A stretch of 64,000 nt of DNA from Akkermansia muciniphila (GCA_945861535.1 CAMAUZ010000015.1:43600-107599), one strand, 5' to 3'; counted from the first letter of the stretch, positions 1 to 8,785 are shown. Numbers and translations: made by a program. The notes: generated from the letters alone by a model not told the origin.

Positions 1-1
1 G

Positions 2-58
2 ATGGCCGCGGCGATTTTGCTGCAAAGTTATCTCGATGCCGCGCCGCCAGTGTCGTAG
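2..58 (+). CDS. possible 3' end of an upstream gene (partial)
   Basis: A reading frame is open from the first bases of the window to a TAG at 56-58 and would encode the last 18 or so residues of a protein. It precedes truA on the same strand. The stretch is too short to identify, and it could be non-coding. It is listed only because a leftward gene must end near here. Confidence 0.25.
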   Translation: MAAAILLQSYLDAAPPVS

Positions 59-138
59 CCGCAACGATGCGGTCGGCGCGCCGGCTTCCAGCCGCACCAA
101 CGCGTCCAAACAACAGCAGCCCCACCTTTGACTCGCCT

Positions 139-1203
139 ATGAAACGCCCGCTCCCCGCTGAACCTACGGGCACCGACTCATCCACCGCTCCCGCGCTGAC
201 ACGACCGGAACCGACTCGACGCCGCCGCTCCGACGAGGACGGGACGCCACTCGCCGCCGACTCCCCTGCCCCGCTGCGGTTCAAGCTCGTCATCGCCTAC
301 GACGGCACGAATTACGAAGGCTGGCAGGTGCAGAAGACCGGCACCGGCGTGCAGCAGCTCGTCGAGGAGGCGCTGGCGAGAATTTTCCCGAGCGCCCCGC
401 GGTTGCACAGCTCCAGCCGCACGGACACGGGTGTTCACGCGCTCGGCATGGTCGCGCATCTGGACCTGCAGCCCGACGAGTTTCGCATGCCCGTCCGCAA
501 GCTGCTGCTCGCGCTCAATCATTACCTGCCGCCGGACATCCGCGTGCAGCGCGCGGCCCGGTGCGCGTCCGGGTTTCATGCGCGCTTCGATGCCACCGGC
601 AAGGAATACCGCTATCTGGTCTGGAATCACGCGGCAATGAATCCGCTGCTCCGCACGCAGGCGTGGCACGTCACGCGCCCGCTGGACCTGCGCGCCGTCC
701 GCGCCGCCGCGCCGCTGTTTGTCGGCGAACACGATTTCAAATCGTTCGCCGCCGCGACGGGTTACGAGCGCGAGACCACCGTGCGCCGCCTCACGCGGTG
801 CGTGGTGCGCAAGCATGGGCCGTTGCTCACGTTCATCATCGAGGGCAACGGGTTCCTGTACAAAATGTGCCGTGGCATCGTGGGCACGCTCGTGCAGGTC
901 GGGCTGGGAAAAATCAATGCCGCGGACATCCGCGAGATTCTCGCGCAGCGCGACCGACGCGTGGCGGGGATGACGGCGCCGGCGCACGGGTTGGTGTTGT
1001 GGCGGGTTTTCTATGGCAAGGGCGTGGGCGCGCGGGAGGGCGATGGGACCGATGGGACCGATGCGACGGAGGGGACGGAGGGGACGAATAAGACTGAGCG
1101 GAACGAGCGCACGCCGCGGGTGCCACGAGTGCCGCGCACGCCGCGCACGCCGCGCACCGCACGCACGCCCCGCGTGCCGCGGACAGCCCGCACGGATGCC
1201 TGA
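139..1203 (+). CDS. truA: tRNA pseudouridine synthase A with repeat-derived C-terminal tail
   Basis: TruA converts uridines 38-40 of the tRNA anticodon arm to pseudouridine in the cytoplasm. The fold starts at about residue 48 (FKLVIAYDGTNYEGWQ), and the motif SSRTDTGVHA carries the catalytic Asp96. The ending GLVLWRVFYG is typical of the family. The start is taken at ATG 139; this leaves a charged N-terminal extension of about 47 residues compared with ordinary TruA, and no closer ATG is in frame. After the normal end (near residue 294) the protein runs on for about 58 residues of GTDGT/EGT and TPRVPRT-type repeats. That tail is GC-rich repeat DNA read through in frame and is not part of the family. 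trmL follows 14 bp downstream, so the two probably share a transcript. The TruA assignment is firm; the start is less so. Confidence 0.93.
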   Translation: MKRPLPAEPTGTDSSTAPALTRPEPTRRRRSDEDGTPLAADSPAPLRFKLVIAYDGTNYEGWQVQKTGTGVQQLVEEALARIFPSAPRLHSSSRTDTGVHALGMVAHLDLQPDEFRMPVRKLLLALNHYLPPDIRVQRAARCASGFHARFDATGKEYRYLVWNHAAMNPLLRTQAWHVTRPLDLRAVRAAAPLFVGEHDFKSFAAATGYERETTVRRLTRCVVRKHGPLLTFIIEGNGFLYKMCRGIVGTLVQVGLGKINAADIREILAQRDRRVAGMTAPAHGLVLWRVFYGKGVGAREGDGTDGTDATEGTEGTNKTERNERTPRVPRVPRTPRTPRTARTPRVPRTARTDA

Positions 1204-1217
1204 GCCGCGCTGTCGCC

Positions 1218-1682
1218 ATGCACGTCGTCCTGCTCGAACCGGAGATTCCGCCCAACACGGGCAATGTCGCGCGGCTCTGCGCGGCCACGCACACGACCCT
1301 GCATCTCATCGAGCCGTTCGGCTTCCAACTTGATGACCGCCAGCTCAAGCGCGCCGGCATGGATTACTGGCGGCAGGTCACCTGGCAACGCTGGCCGAAC
1401 TGGACGGAGTTCCGGCGCGCCCTGCCCACGGGCGCGCGGCTGTGGTTGATCGAATCGGATGGGCCGCGGCAGTACGCGGAGGTGGTTTACGGGCCGGATG
1501 ATTATCTCATTTTCGGCCGCGAGACGGCCGGGTTGCCGAAGGCGCTGCTGGCGGAGCATCGCGAAGGGTGGCTGCGCATCCCGATGTTCAACCCGCAGTC
1601 CCGCTCGTTGAACCTCTCGAACTGCGTGGCGCTCGTGCTCTTCGAGGCGCTGCGGCAGCAGGGCTTCGCGGGGGAAGTTTGA
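1218..1682 (+). CDS. trmL: tRNA (cytidine/uridine-34 2'-O)-methyltransferase
   Basis: This is a 154-residue stand-alone SPOUT (SpoU) methyltransferase, the normal size for TrmL, which 2'-O-methylates the wobble nucleotide of certain tRNAs using S-adenosylmethionine. The three SpoU motifs are visible: NTGNVARLCAA near the N-terminus, YLIFGRETAGLP in the middle, and the knot segment IPMFNPQSRSLNLSNCVAL near the C-terminus. The gene begins 14 bp after truA on the same strand, so both encode tRNA modification enzymes and are probably co-transcribed. Nothing is unusual in length or motifs. Confidence 0.95.
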   Translation: MHVVLLEPEIPPNTGNVARLCAATHTTLHLIEPFGFQLDDRQLKRAGMDYWRQVTWQRWPNWTEFRRALPTGARLWLIESDGPRQYAEVVYGPDDYLIFGRETAGLPKALLAEHREGWLRIPMFNPQSRSLNLSNCVALVLFEALRQQGFAGEV

Positions 1683-1803
1683 ACGCGCCGGATCGGAGAT
1701 CGGCGCTCCGTGGGAAGGGACGCCAGGATCCGACGCCACCGCGCGAATCGCGCTCATCACTCCCGGGCTGCACCCCCGCCGACCACCCCGATCTGCGCCC
1801 CCG

Positions 1804-2904
1804 TCATTTCCCCACGATCTCCCGCAGCGCGGCGAGGCAGCGCTGGTTCTCGGCGGGCGTGCCGATGGAAATGCGGATGAACTCGGGGAGCTGGTAGCCG
1901 CCCATCGGCCGCACGATCACGCCGCGCTTCTGCAGCTCACCGACGACGCGCTGGCCGTCGCCGACCTTGATCATGATGAAGTTGGTCGGCGTGGGGACGA
2001 ATTCGAGGCCCAGTTCGCGCAGCGTTTGCTCGAACCGGCGCAGGCCCTCGCGGTTGTTGTGGCGCGTGCGCTGCAGGTGCTCGCGGTCGTCGAGCGCGGC
2101 GTGCGCGGCGGCCTGCGCGAGCGAGTTGATGTTGAAGGGCTGCCGCACTTTCTCCCAGGTCTTGATCAGCTCCGGATGGCCGACGCCGTAGCCGCAGCGG
2201 AAGCCGGCGAGGCCGTAAATCTTCGAGAAGGTACGCATCAACACGAGGTTCGGTCGCACATTGTTCCGGAGCAGCGGCAACAGGTCCACGGCGTCGTCGA
2301 GGAACTCGATATAGGCCTCGTCCATCACCAGCAGGACATGGTCGGGCACGCCGTTGACCAGTTCCACGACCTCCTCGCGCGGGGCGACGGTGCCGGTCGG
2401 GTTGTTCGGATTGGCGACGAACACCACACGCGTCGCCGGCGTGATCGCGCGCAGCATCGCGCGCAGGTCGTGCCCGTAGGCGTGGGCGGGGACGGTGATC
2501 AGATTGGCCCCGGCCATGCGCGCGATGATCGGGTAAATGGCGAAACAATACTGCGAGACGACCACATCGACGCCGGGCGCCATGACCGAATGACCGACGA
2601 ACTCGATGATCTCATTGGAGCCGTTGCCGAGGATCAAATGAGACGGGGTGACGCCGAGTTGGTCGGCAAGTTTTTGTTTCAGGCGGAAGGCGTTGCCATC
2701 GGGATAGAGGTGCGCCTGCGGCAGCATCTGCTGCACGGCGGCAAGGGCGCGAGGCGAGGGGCCGAGCGGGTTCTCGTTCGAGGCGAGCTTGATGATGTCA
2801 GTGGCGGGGATGCCGAGTTCGCGCGCGACTTCCTCGATGGGCCGGCCGGGTTGATAGACGGGCAGCGTGGCGAGCGTGGGATTGAAAGTGATGGGAAAAG
2901 CCAT
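1804..2904 (-). CDS. hisC: histidinol-phosphate aminotransferase
   Basis: HisC is a PLP-dependent class I/II aminotransferase that makes L-histidinol phosphate from imidazole-acetol phosphate in histidine synthesis. At 366 residues it has the normal length. The N-terminal SNENPLGPSPRA, the NPNNPTG motif near residue 165, DEAYIEF near 195, and the PLP-lysine motif TFSKIYGLAGFRCGYG (Lys228) are all present, with FIRISIGT at the C-terminus for substrate carboxylate binding. It stands alone on the minus strand, convergent with truA-trmL. No other his genes are in the window. Some aminotransferases of this group also act on aromatic amino acids. Confidence 0.94.
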   Translation of the reverse strand: MAFPITFNPTLATLPVYQPGRPIEEVARELGIPATDIIKLASNENPLGPSPRALAAVQQMLPQAHLYPDGNAFRLKQKLADQLGVTPSHLILGNGSNEIIEFVGHSVMAPGVDVVVSQYCFAIYPIIARMAGANLITVPAHAYGHDLRAMLRAITPATRVVFVANPNNPTGTVAPREEVVELVNGVPDHVLLVMDEAYIEFLDDAVDLLPLLRNNVRPNLVLMRTFSKIYGLAGFRCGYGVGHPELIKTWEKVRQPFNINSLAQAAAHAALDDREHLQRTRHNNREGLRRFEQTLRELGLEFVPTPTNFIMIKVGDGQRVVGELQKRGVIVRPMGGYQLPEFIRISIGTPAENQRCLAALREIVGK

Positions 2905-3538
2905 TGGGTGTGCAGCGCGGCGCGGGGGCCGCAGGTCAGTTTAATGAGTTCGTGAGTTGTTTGTCGGCACCGGAAGCCAGGCCCGGCGGTCGATCTTGGC
3001 CGCGGGATGTTTTGCGCGCCGGGGCCGCGTCGGGCGCGCGCAGACTAGGGGCGGGCGGCGGCAAAACGCCAGTGGCATTTGCCACGCTGACGGGGACGGT
3101 GCCGCCGCCGAATTTATGGAGGCACGACGCCCCAAAAAAAACGCGCTGAGCTGCTTCACCGCCGAGGCACCGGAGGTGAAGCCAAGGGGCGTTGGAGGAT
3201 TCGGTCCGGCTCCGGCCCGGGCGTCCGCAATCGACGAAACCCCAACGGAGTGCGCCTTCCCCGGGCGCGGCGAGGTGTCGGGCGGTGCGATGCGGTGCGA
3301 TGCGGATCAATTCCCGCGCGCTGGCCCGGGCGGACCTCGCTGCGGAAGGGGACGTCCGCGCTCCGGGCCGCAGTGTTCGACCGCTGTTTCCCGTACCTTC
3401 GCACGTCTGCGTTGTAACCGGAGAACAACTGCCCGTCGGCGCTGACCAACAACTTGGGGATGCACTGGGGCAGCGGGCCGGGTGGGTTCGCGGAAGGCCA
3501 GCGCCAAGGGCTCCGGCGTGTTGACCGTTGAAAAAAGG
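2905..3538. other. 634-bp stretch without a recognisable gene
   Basis: Between hisC and the tRNA gene no reading frame has recognisable protein motifs; the long open frames here overlap one another and look like the by-product of high GC. An A-rich run lies at about 3128-3137. A minus-strand frame at about 3350-3480 reads slightly protein-like, but I cannot assign it. Confidence 0.5.
3528..3538 (-). terminator. T-run downstream of tRNA-Val
   Basis: On the minus strand the tRNA CCA end is followed at once by CC and six T residues (complement of 3531-3538). A stable hairpin is not obvious apart from the tRNA itself, so this is a candidate simple terminator. Confidence 0.4.
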
Positions 3539-3614
3539 TGGTGGGCGATGAGGGACTCGAACCCCCGACCAACTGCGTGTAAAGCAGACGCGCTAGCCAC
3601 TGCGCCAATCGCCC
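3539..3614 (-). tRNA. tRNA-Val (anticodon UAC), CCA encoded
   Basis: Read on the minus strand, positions 3614 to 3542 fold as a 73-nt cloverleaf. The acceptor stem GGGCGAT pairs with ATCGCCC, the D stem is GCGC/GCGC, and the anticodon loop TTTACAC gives anticodon UAC (valine). The T arm contains TTCGAGT, with discriminator A73 followed by an encoded CCA at 3541-3539. The first anticodon-stem pair is a T-T mismatch; otherwise all stems pair. A T6 run lies directly downstream. It is a single tRNA gene, not part of a cluster. Confidence 0.95.
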
Positions 3615-3933
3615 AACCAATTGAACCGAAAGAGAATTACAAATCGGACCGGATCGCCCAACCAGCGTTCGATCCGCGGCTTTTCGGAATCCCGCCATGG
3701 CGCCAGCCGCGCACCACAGAAGCACACCCACAACCCACCGGAAAACTTTTGGCCAGCCTCAAATTACGCGGATTGGGCGGGTTGCGCGCCATCGGGGGCG
3801 GACTATCCGGGCTTCCGGGCGGCAGGCAAGCTTGTTTGAAAATCACCGGCTGCCAACGCAGTGATTCATTAAAAGAACTCCGGATATGCCGCCGCCGGAG
3901 CTGCTGGCACCCCGAGACGGGAGGCGATTGCGT
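3615..3933. other. 319-bp intergenic stretch upstream of tRNA-Val
   Basis: The stretch lies between the 5' end of the tRNA gene (minus) and the end of the L,D-transpeptidase gene (minus). The motif TCGCCCAACCA occurs twice (about 3609 and 3654). It must hold the tRNA promoter, but no convincing -35/-10 pair stands out. No gene is recognised. Confidence 0.4.
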
Positions 3934-4548
3934 TCACCGCCGGGTGATCCACACCAGGGTGCCGACGGGCGCGGCGGCGTAGAGCGGGAGCAGGTCGGCG
4001 GCGGCAAGGTGGACACAACCGCCGGATGCGGGACGGCCGATGGTGGCTTCGTCGCCGGTGCCGTGGATGTAGATGTAGCGTGCGTAGGTGTCCACGTTGC
4101 CGCCGCGATTGAAGCCGTCGTCGAGACCGGCGAGCCACAGGATGCGATGGGTGATGGCACCGGGGATCATGCCGTCGGCGAGATTTCCCACCGGCAGGCG
4201 GTCGCGGAAAATGGTGCCGACCGGCTGCGCGCCGCCGTGTTTCTCCGCGATGCGATGCAACCCCAGCGGCGTGCGGTTCGAGCCGGCGATCTGCCCGATG
4301 CCGTGACGCGAGGTGGAGCAGCGAAAGGTTTGCCGCAGTTCGTATGCGTCACTGGCGGCCTTGCCGGTCTCGGCGAGCAGTTTGATTTCACCGGTGCGGG
4401 CGCGGCGTTTCACGAACCACTCCAGGCGCTGCGTGGCGATGCGAACGACGAGCACGTGGCGCGGGAGCGGGACGCCAAGCCGCGCGGCGGTGAGCAGCAG
4501 CTTCGACGGCAGTCGCGGGGCGCGCGGTGGGCGGGCGGGGGCGTTCAT
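3934..4548 (-). CDS. YkuD-family L,D-transpeptidase
   Basis: The protein of about 204 residues has the L,D-transpeptidase (YkuD) catalytic domain, which makes 3-3 peptidoglycan crosslinks or attaches proteins to the wall. The region GSNRTPLGLHRI starts the family core, and the active-site segment contains YIYIHGTG followed by SGGCVHL, giving the catalytic His and Cys. It lacks an obvious signal peptide; the N-terminus (APRLPSKLLLTAARLG) is basic and weakly hydrophobic. ATG at 4548 is preferred; a TTG at 4563 would add five residues. It sits between the tRNA gene and argA on the same strand, with a repeat separating it from argA. Confidence 0.87.
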   Translation of the reverse strand: MNAPARPPRAPRLPSKLLLTAARLGVPLPRHVLVVRIATQRLEWFVKRRARTGEIKLLAETGKAASDAYELRQTFRCSTSRHGIGQIAGSNRTPLGLHRIAEKHGGAQPVGTIFRDRLPVGNLADGMIPGAITHRILWLAGLDDGFNRGGNVDTYARYIYIHGTGDEATIGRPASGGCVHLAAADLLPLYAAAPVGTLVWITRR

Positions 4549-4644
4549 GGATTCAAGATGCAAGGAAGGTGGATGTCCCCCGAGCGATTGACTGGGGTGC
4601 TTCAGTGGTTCTTGCGATCGCGCGGACAGCAGGTCCAGCCCAGC

Positions 4645-4747
4645 CCTTGTAGGAGACGACGTAAGGAGACTCCAACCTCCTTTTTTTTCCCCAACCGCGC
4701 GCCTTCCGGAGAAAAGTTAGAGTCTCCTCACGTCGTCTCCTACAGGC
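4645..4747. repeat. inverted dispersed repeat (TAGGAG family), overlaps argA 3' end
   Basis: The left arm 4645-4677 (TTGTAGGAGACGACGTAAGG and on) is matched in reverse complement by 4716-4747. The two arms differ at only about three positions and flank a T8 run. The same element occurs as another inverted pair at 15254-15438. The right arm contains the argA stop codon. Confidence 0.85.
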
Positions 4748-6081
4748 GGCTGGGCCGCGGCCGCCGCCGGCTTCGCGCGCTCGGGCGTCGCGAAACCGGA
4801 ACGCGTGAACTTCTTGACGAGAATCTTCGAGTTGCGGCCGCTCTGGTCGTATTTCTCGCGGCGCGTGGGCGGCAGGTCCTCGGGCGTACCTTCCACGAAG
4901 CCGCCTTTGCTGATGAAATAATTGAACGCCTGCGTGGAGAGCGTGATCAATTCATCAAGTCCCATCTCGACCGCCTTGTTCTCGACGAACTGGATGAGCT
5001 TGCGCCCGATGCCCTGGTTTTCGTGCGACGGGCTGACGTAGAGAAAGGCCAGTTCGCCGGTGTTGGACTCGGGATACACATGCAGTGCGACGCACGCCAC
5101 GGGGTTGCGGTCGATCTCGAAGAGGTAGTAGTCGCCCACGTTTTTCTCGATCATCGCGCGGGTGCGTTTCACCAGTTCCTGCGTGGCCATCGAGGCCTTG
5201 GTGAGCCGCAGCAGCGCGCGGATGTCCTGTTTCAGCAAGGGCCGGATTTGCTGGTACTCGCTGGCGTAAATCAGCGTGCCGATGCCTTCGTTGGAAAAAA
5301 CTTCAGCGAGCAATCCCTCGTCCACGCGGCCATTGATGATGTGAACGCGCTGCACGCCCCGATTACATGCCGCGGCGGCGTGGACGGCCTTGGAAATCAT
5401 CTCCGGCTGGAACTCGTAGCGATGGTGCGCGAGCAACTCGTCCAGGTCCGACACGCGCAACTGCCGGAGCAAGCGCCCGTGCCGCACCAGGCCGTCGGCG
5501 GTGGTCATGAAAATCAACTTCACCGCCTTGAGCGCCTCGGCCAGCGCTACGGCGACGGCATCCGAATTCACGCGATAGGTGCGACCGTCGCCATCAAAGC
5601 CGAGCGGCGGCACCACGGGGATGATGCCCTGCGCGAGGAGCATCTGGAGCATCTCGGTATCCACGCGCTCGACCTTGCCCGTGAGTTGGTGATCGACGCC
5701 GCCGATGATGCCGAGCGGATGCGCGATGATGGCGTTGGTGGAGACGGCGCGCAGGTCGTTCGCGGAGAGGCCCTCGAGGATTTCGTGCGTGAGGCGGTTG
5801 GCCGCGGTGAGCGCGAGTTTGAGCGTCTCGGCGTTGGTGATGCCGGTGCCGTCGAGGTTGGAAGCGGTGACTTTTTGCTCGGCGGCGAGCGCCTGGATTT
5901 GCGCGGCGGCCCCATGCACGAGCACCACGCGGATGCTCAGTGAGCGCAGGACGGCGAGGTCCAGCAGCAGGGTGGCAAAGTTGTCATCCGTGACGACCGC
6001 GCCATCCATCATGATGACGAAGGTCTTGTCGCGGAACCGTGGGATGTATTGCAGGATGCCCCGCAGGTCGGTTGGTTTCAC
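4717..6081 (-). CDS. argA: amino-acid N-acetyltransferase (N-acetylglutamate synthase)
   Basis: ArgA makes N-acetylglutamate from glutamate and acetyl-CoA, the first step of arginine synthesis. The 454-residue protein has the two-part architecture of the classical enzyme. Residues about 1-285 form an amino-acid-kinase-like domain (VVLVHGAAAQIQAL; regulatory arginine site in the family). Residues about 295-430 form a GNAT domain with the acetyl-CoA loop ENQGIGRKLI and a C-terminal NSKILVKKF. The start ATG at 6081 is supported by the family N-terminus (LRGILQYIPRFRDKTFVIMM). The last ten or so residues (PPVGDDVRRL) and the stop are encoded by the dispersed TAGGAG repeat, so the natural C-terminus has probably been replaced or extended. 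It is likely transcribed toward the L,D-transpeptidase gene. Confidence 0.92.
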   Translation of the reverse strand: MKPTDLRGILQYIPRFRDKTFVIMMDGAVVTDDNFATLLLDLAVLRSLSIRVVLVHGAAAQIQALAAEQKVTASNLDGTGITNAETLKLALTAANRLTHEILEGLSANDLRAVSTNAIIAHPLGIIGGVDHQLTGKVERVDTEMLQMLLAQGIIPVVPPLGFDGDGRTYRVNSDAVAVALAEALKAVKLIFMTTADGLVRHGRLLRQLRVSDLDELLAHHRYEFQPEMISKAVHAAAACNRGVQRVHIINGRVDEGLLAEVFSNEGIGTLIYASEYQQIRPLLKQDIRALLRLTKASMATQELVKRTRAMIEKNVGDYYLFEIDRNPVACVALHVYPESNTGELAFLYVSPSHENQGIGRKLIQFVENKAVEMGLDELITLSTQAFNYFISKGGFVEGTPEDLPPTRREKYDQSGRNSKILVKKFTRSGFATPERAKPAAAAAQPPVGDDVRRL

Positions 6082-6784
6082 TTCTCGATTCCGTCATGCA
6101 CGACGGGCGGCCTTTGTAATTCCCGCGGCCCGCGATTCAACCTTTATTTCCCCGGCCGCCCCGATTTGGCGGGCCGGGGCGGAAGCTCAAAGAATAAAGC
6201 TCAAAGCTCAAGGGAAGCAGCAAGCTCCAGAAGCCAAAATGCGCGCGGGGGGATGCTGTGGTTCGCGATCAGTGAGGCCGACGCCCGCGGTCCCGCCGCG
6301 GTGCCGACGAAAAACGTCCGCACTCCAGACCCCGGGCTGAGTCTTGGTGCGAATGGGAGGTGCAAGAAACTGGCGCGCCCCGTCGGCGGCGCGGAAACAG
6401 ATCACAGGCGTTCTCATCACGCTGCCTCACGGCGACTCCGAGCCGGACCCGATTGCGACCATCGCCCGGTCCCGACCCTGCAGCGGCGCAACGGGGTGAT
6501 GTACTGGATACCCGGCAGACCGAGCCGGATGTCCGCAGTCTCCTGACACACGCCGGATGCAAAGCGGAAAGAGTACGACGAAATGCCCTGGCACAGGCAT
6601 GGTGGGCAGCGTGATTCAGTTGCAGAACAGACCCGTGCGCGGCCAGAAAGGCCCGCCTCATCTCCCGCGCGCCGGACGCGCCTGCGCCCGCCTCGTCGAT
6701 GCTGAAACTTTTCTCCCGCCATCCGCGTCTCTGTCCCCAGCGCGATGACAATCCGTCGCATGAATTTCAACCCGCCCCAACTCT
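6082..6784. other. 703-bp stretch without a recognisable gene
   Basis: This separates divergent argA (minus) and the DUF1501 gene (plus), so it should contain both promoters; no clear promoter motif is visible. At 6183-6235 the short word AAGCTCAAAG and variants are repeated several times. Open frames on both strands here have no protein-like motifs. Confidence 0.5.
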
Positions 6785-8218
6785 ATGAACGCCGCTGAAC
6801 AATTTCTCCGCGACCACTCCGCACGCCCCGAGGACGCCTTTCTCACGCGCCGCCAGTGGTTGAACCGTTTCGGCATGGGCTTCGGCACGCTCGGTCTGGC
6901 CACGTTGCTCGGTGAAAACTTCGCCGCCCAGTCCGCCAGCGCCGCGCCCGGCGGCTCGCTCAATCCGCTCGCGCCGCGCGACCCGCATTTCACGGCGAAA
7001 GCCAAACATGTCGTCCACATTTTCGCCCAAGGCGCGCCGTCGCAGGTGGACACTTGGGACCCGAAGCCGGCGCTGACGAAGCACGACGGCCAGAAGATGC
7101 CCGGGGCCGGCGGGGTGGCGTTCGGGTCGCCGTTCAAGTTCACCAAGCAGGGGCAGTCCGGGATCGAGGCCAGCGAGGTTTTCCCGCAGCTCGCCAAGCA
7201 CGTGGACGAGCTGGCCGTCATCCGCTCGATGCACACGGACATCCCGGCGCACGAGGTCGCCACCGTGTTCATAAACACCGGCTCGCTGCGCCTTTCCAAG
7301 CCGAGCCTCGGCGCATGGGCGCTCTACGGACTCGGCACGATCAACCAGAACATGCCCGGTTTCATTGCGTTGCGGCCGGGCAACAATCCCTCCGGCGGCA
7401 CGCAGAACTGGCAGTCGGCGTTTCTCCCCGGGATTTTCCAAGGCACGAGCATCAACACGAAGAACCCCAACGTGGAGGAGATGATCGAGAACATCCGCAA
7501 CCGTTACTTCGATCAAAAGGAGCAGCGCCGGCAGCTCGACCTCGTCCACCAACTCAACGCGATTCATTCGCAAAATCTCCAGAAGGACGCGCAACTCGAG
7601 GCGCGCATCGAGGCGTTCGAGATGGCCTACAAGATGCAGATGGCCGCCACCGACGCCTTCGACATCACCAAGGAACCCGACGCGATGCGGCAGCTCTACG
7701 GCACGAGCGCGCAGGGCAATCAGATGCTCATCGCGCGCCGCCTGATTGAACGCGGCGTGCGCTTCGTGCAGGTCTGGGCCGGCGGCTGGGATCATCATAA
7801 CAACCTCGAGACCCGCCTCGCCGGCAGCGCCCGCGAGATCGATCAGCCGGCCGCGGCTTTCCTCACCGATTTGAAACAGCGCGGCCTGCTCGACCAGACG
7901 CTCGTCCTCTGGGGCGGCGAATTCGGCCGCAAGCCCAGCCGCGACCGCAATGGTAATGACAACGCCGGCCGCGATCACAACAACCGCGGCTTCTGCGCAT
8001 GGATGGCCGGCGGCGGCATCAAGGGCGGCACCCTCCACGGCGCGACGGATGAATTCGGTGGCACCGCCGTGAAGGACAAAATGCACATCCACGATCTCCA
8101 CGCCACGATCCTCCAGTTGCTCGGCTTCAATCACGAGAAACTCACCTTCCGCTACAACGGCCGCGATTTCCGCCTCACCGACAACTTCGGCAAAGTCGCC
8201 CGCAACATCATCGCATGA
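6785..8218 (+). CDS. DUF1501 domain-containing protein
   Basis: The 477-residue protein belongs to the DUF1501 family, abundant in Planctomycetes and Verrucomicrobia, with an alkaline-phosphatase/sulfatase-like fold and no established substrate. The N-terminus (TRRQWLNRFGMGFGTLGLATLL, residues about 21-42) resembles a Tat export signal. Family signatures follow: FAQGAPSQVDTWDPKP, IRSMHTDIPAH, VWAGGWDHHNN, LWGGEFGRKPS and GRDHNNRGFCAWMAGG. The His/Asp-rich motifs are consistent with metal binding. It is followed on the same strand, after a repeat-rich gap of 710 bp, by a DUF1549/DUF1553 cytochrome-type protein. Adjacency of these two families is common in these phyla and suggests they act together at the cell surface. 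Confidence 0.93.
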   Translation: MNAAEQFLRDHSARPEDAFLTRRQWLNRFGMGFGTLGLATLLGENFAAQSASAAPGGSLNPLAPRDPHFTAKAKHVVHIFAQGAPSQVDTWDPKPALTKHDGQKMPGAGGVAFGSPFKFTKQGQSGIEASEVFPQLAKHVDELAVIRSMHTDIPAHEVATVFINTGSLRLSKPSLGAWALYGLGTINQNMPGFIALRPGNNPSGGTQNWQSAFLPGIFQGTSINTKNPNVEEMIENIRNRYFDQKEQRRQLDLVHQLNAIHSQNLQKDAQLEARIEAFEMAYKMQMAATDAFDITKEPDAMRQLYGTSAQGNQMLIARRLIERGVRFVQVWAGGWDHHNNLETRLAGSAREIDQPAAAFLTDLKQRGLLDQTLVLWGGEFGRKPSRDRNGNDNAGRDHNNRGFCAWMAGGGIKGGTLHGATDEFGGTAVKDKMHIHDLHATILQLLGFNHEKLTFRYNGRDFRLTDNFGKVARNIIA

Positions 8219-8274
8219 GGTGAAGGAAACCAGAAAGGGAACCACCAAGACGCGATGAGCACAGAGCAGCGAAG

Positions 8275-8416
8275 CCGCAACCCAAGGAGCGCGGCTGTGT
8301 CCGCCGAGGACCAGCCGCAGCGGCCTCAAGCCCTCGCAGGCACACATTGGAATCAGAGCCGTCCCTTGCGGACACCCTGCTGCGGCTGGTGCGCCGCGCA
8401 CACAGCCGCGCTCCGG
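8275..8416. repeat. dispersed palindromic element (GAGCGCGGCTGTGT family), full copy
   Basis: The left end reads GGAGCGCGGCTGTGTCCGCC; the right end has its reverse complement (CACAGCCGCGCTCCG). The middle holds TTGGAATC and CCCTTGCGGACA, which recur in the copy at 16311-16458. A partial copy lies at 11549-11590. Confidence 0.85.
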
Positions 8417-8504
8417 GAGAAATCTTCGCGGCGCGCGCGGATTTCTCCGCTGCTGTGGTCGCCAGCCGACGAGCAAACAATTATTGCCAACACGTGGCTC
8501 TTGG

Positions 8505-8785
8505 TCCCGGAGGGACGCCGCAGGAAATTAGCCGGGGGCAAGCCCGCGCAGCGGGCGCGGCCCCCGGTTGCGCCGCCGAACGGGCCATGCCCCAGCGGGG
8601 CATCGAAGAAGTTTTTGGCAGCGTCCGCCCCGCTGCGTTTCCGCCATCCCTCGGCACCGCGGGCCTTTTTCTTCGATGCCCCGTTGGGGCACGGAGCCAA
8701 GCGGCACCGCTTCCGGGGGCGGCGTCCGCTGCCGCGGACTTGCCCCCGGCTAATCTCCTCCGGTGTCCCGCCGGGACGGAAAACG
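8505..8785. repeat. large nested inverted repeat (ATTAGCCGG family)
   Basis: Outer arms: CCCGGAGGGAC plus GAAATTAGCCGGGGGCAAG near 8505-8550 match, in reverse complement, CTTGCCCCCGGCTAAT and CCCGCCGGGAC near 8738-8783. Inner arms: GCCCCAGCGGGGCATCGAAG (about 8590) matches CTTCGATGCCCCGTTGGGGC (about 8674). Related elements lie at 13909-14012 and 14217-14327. No gene is seen in this gap. Confidence 0.8.

Noticed and set aside
3156..3731. Minus-strand frame covering the tRNA-Val gene
   Set aside because: It runs through the tRNA gene itself, so at least that part cannot be a protein; a short stretch near 3350-3480 looks slightly protein-like but is too weak to call.
3886..5943. Plus-strand open frame of 685 codons over the L,D-transpeptidase and argA genes
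   Set aside because: Both minus-strand genes have clear catalytic motifs; the plus frame crosses them and has none.
6269..6751. Minus-strand frame of 160 codons in the gap before the DUF1501 gene
   Set aside because: No recognisable motif, no plausible neighbour, and it overlaps equally long frames in other phases.
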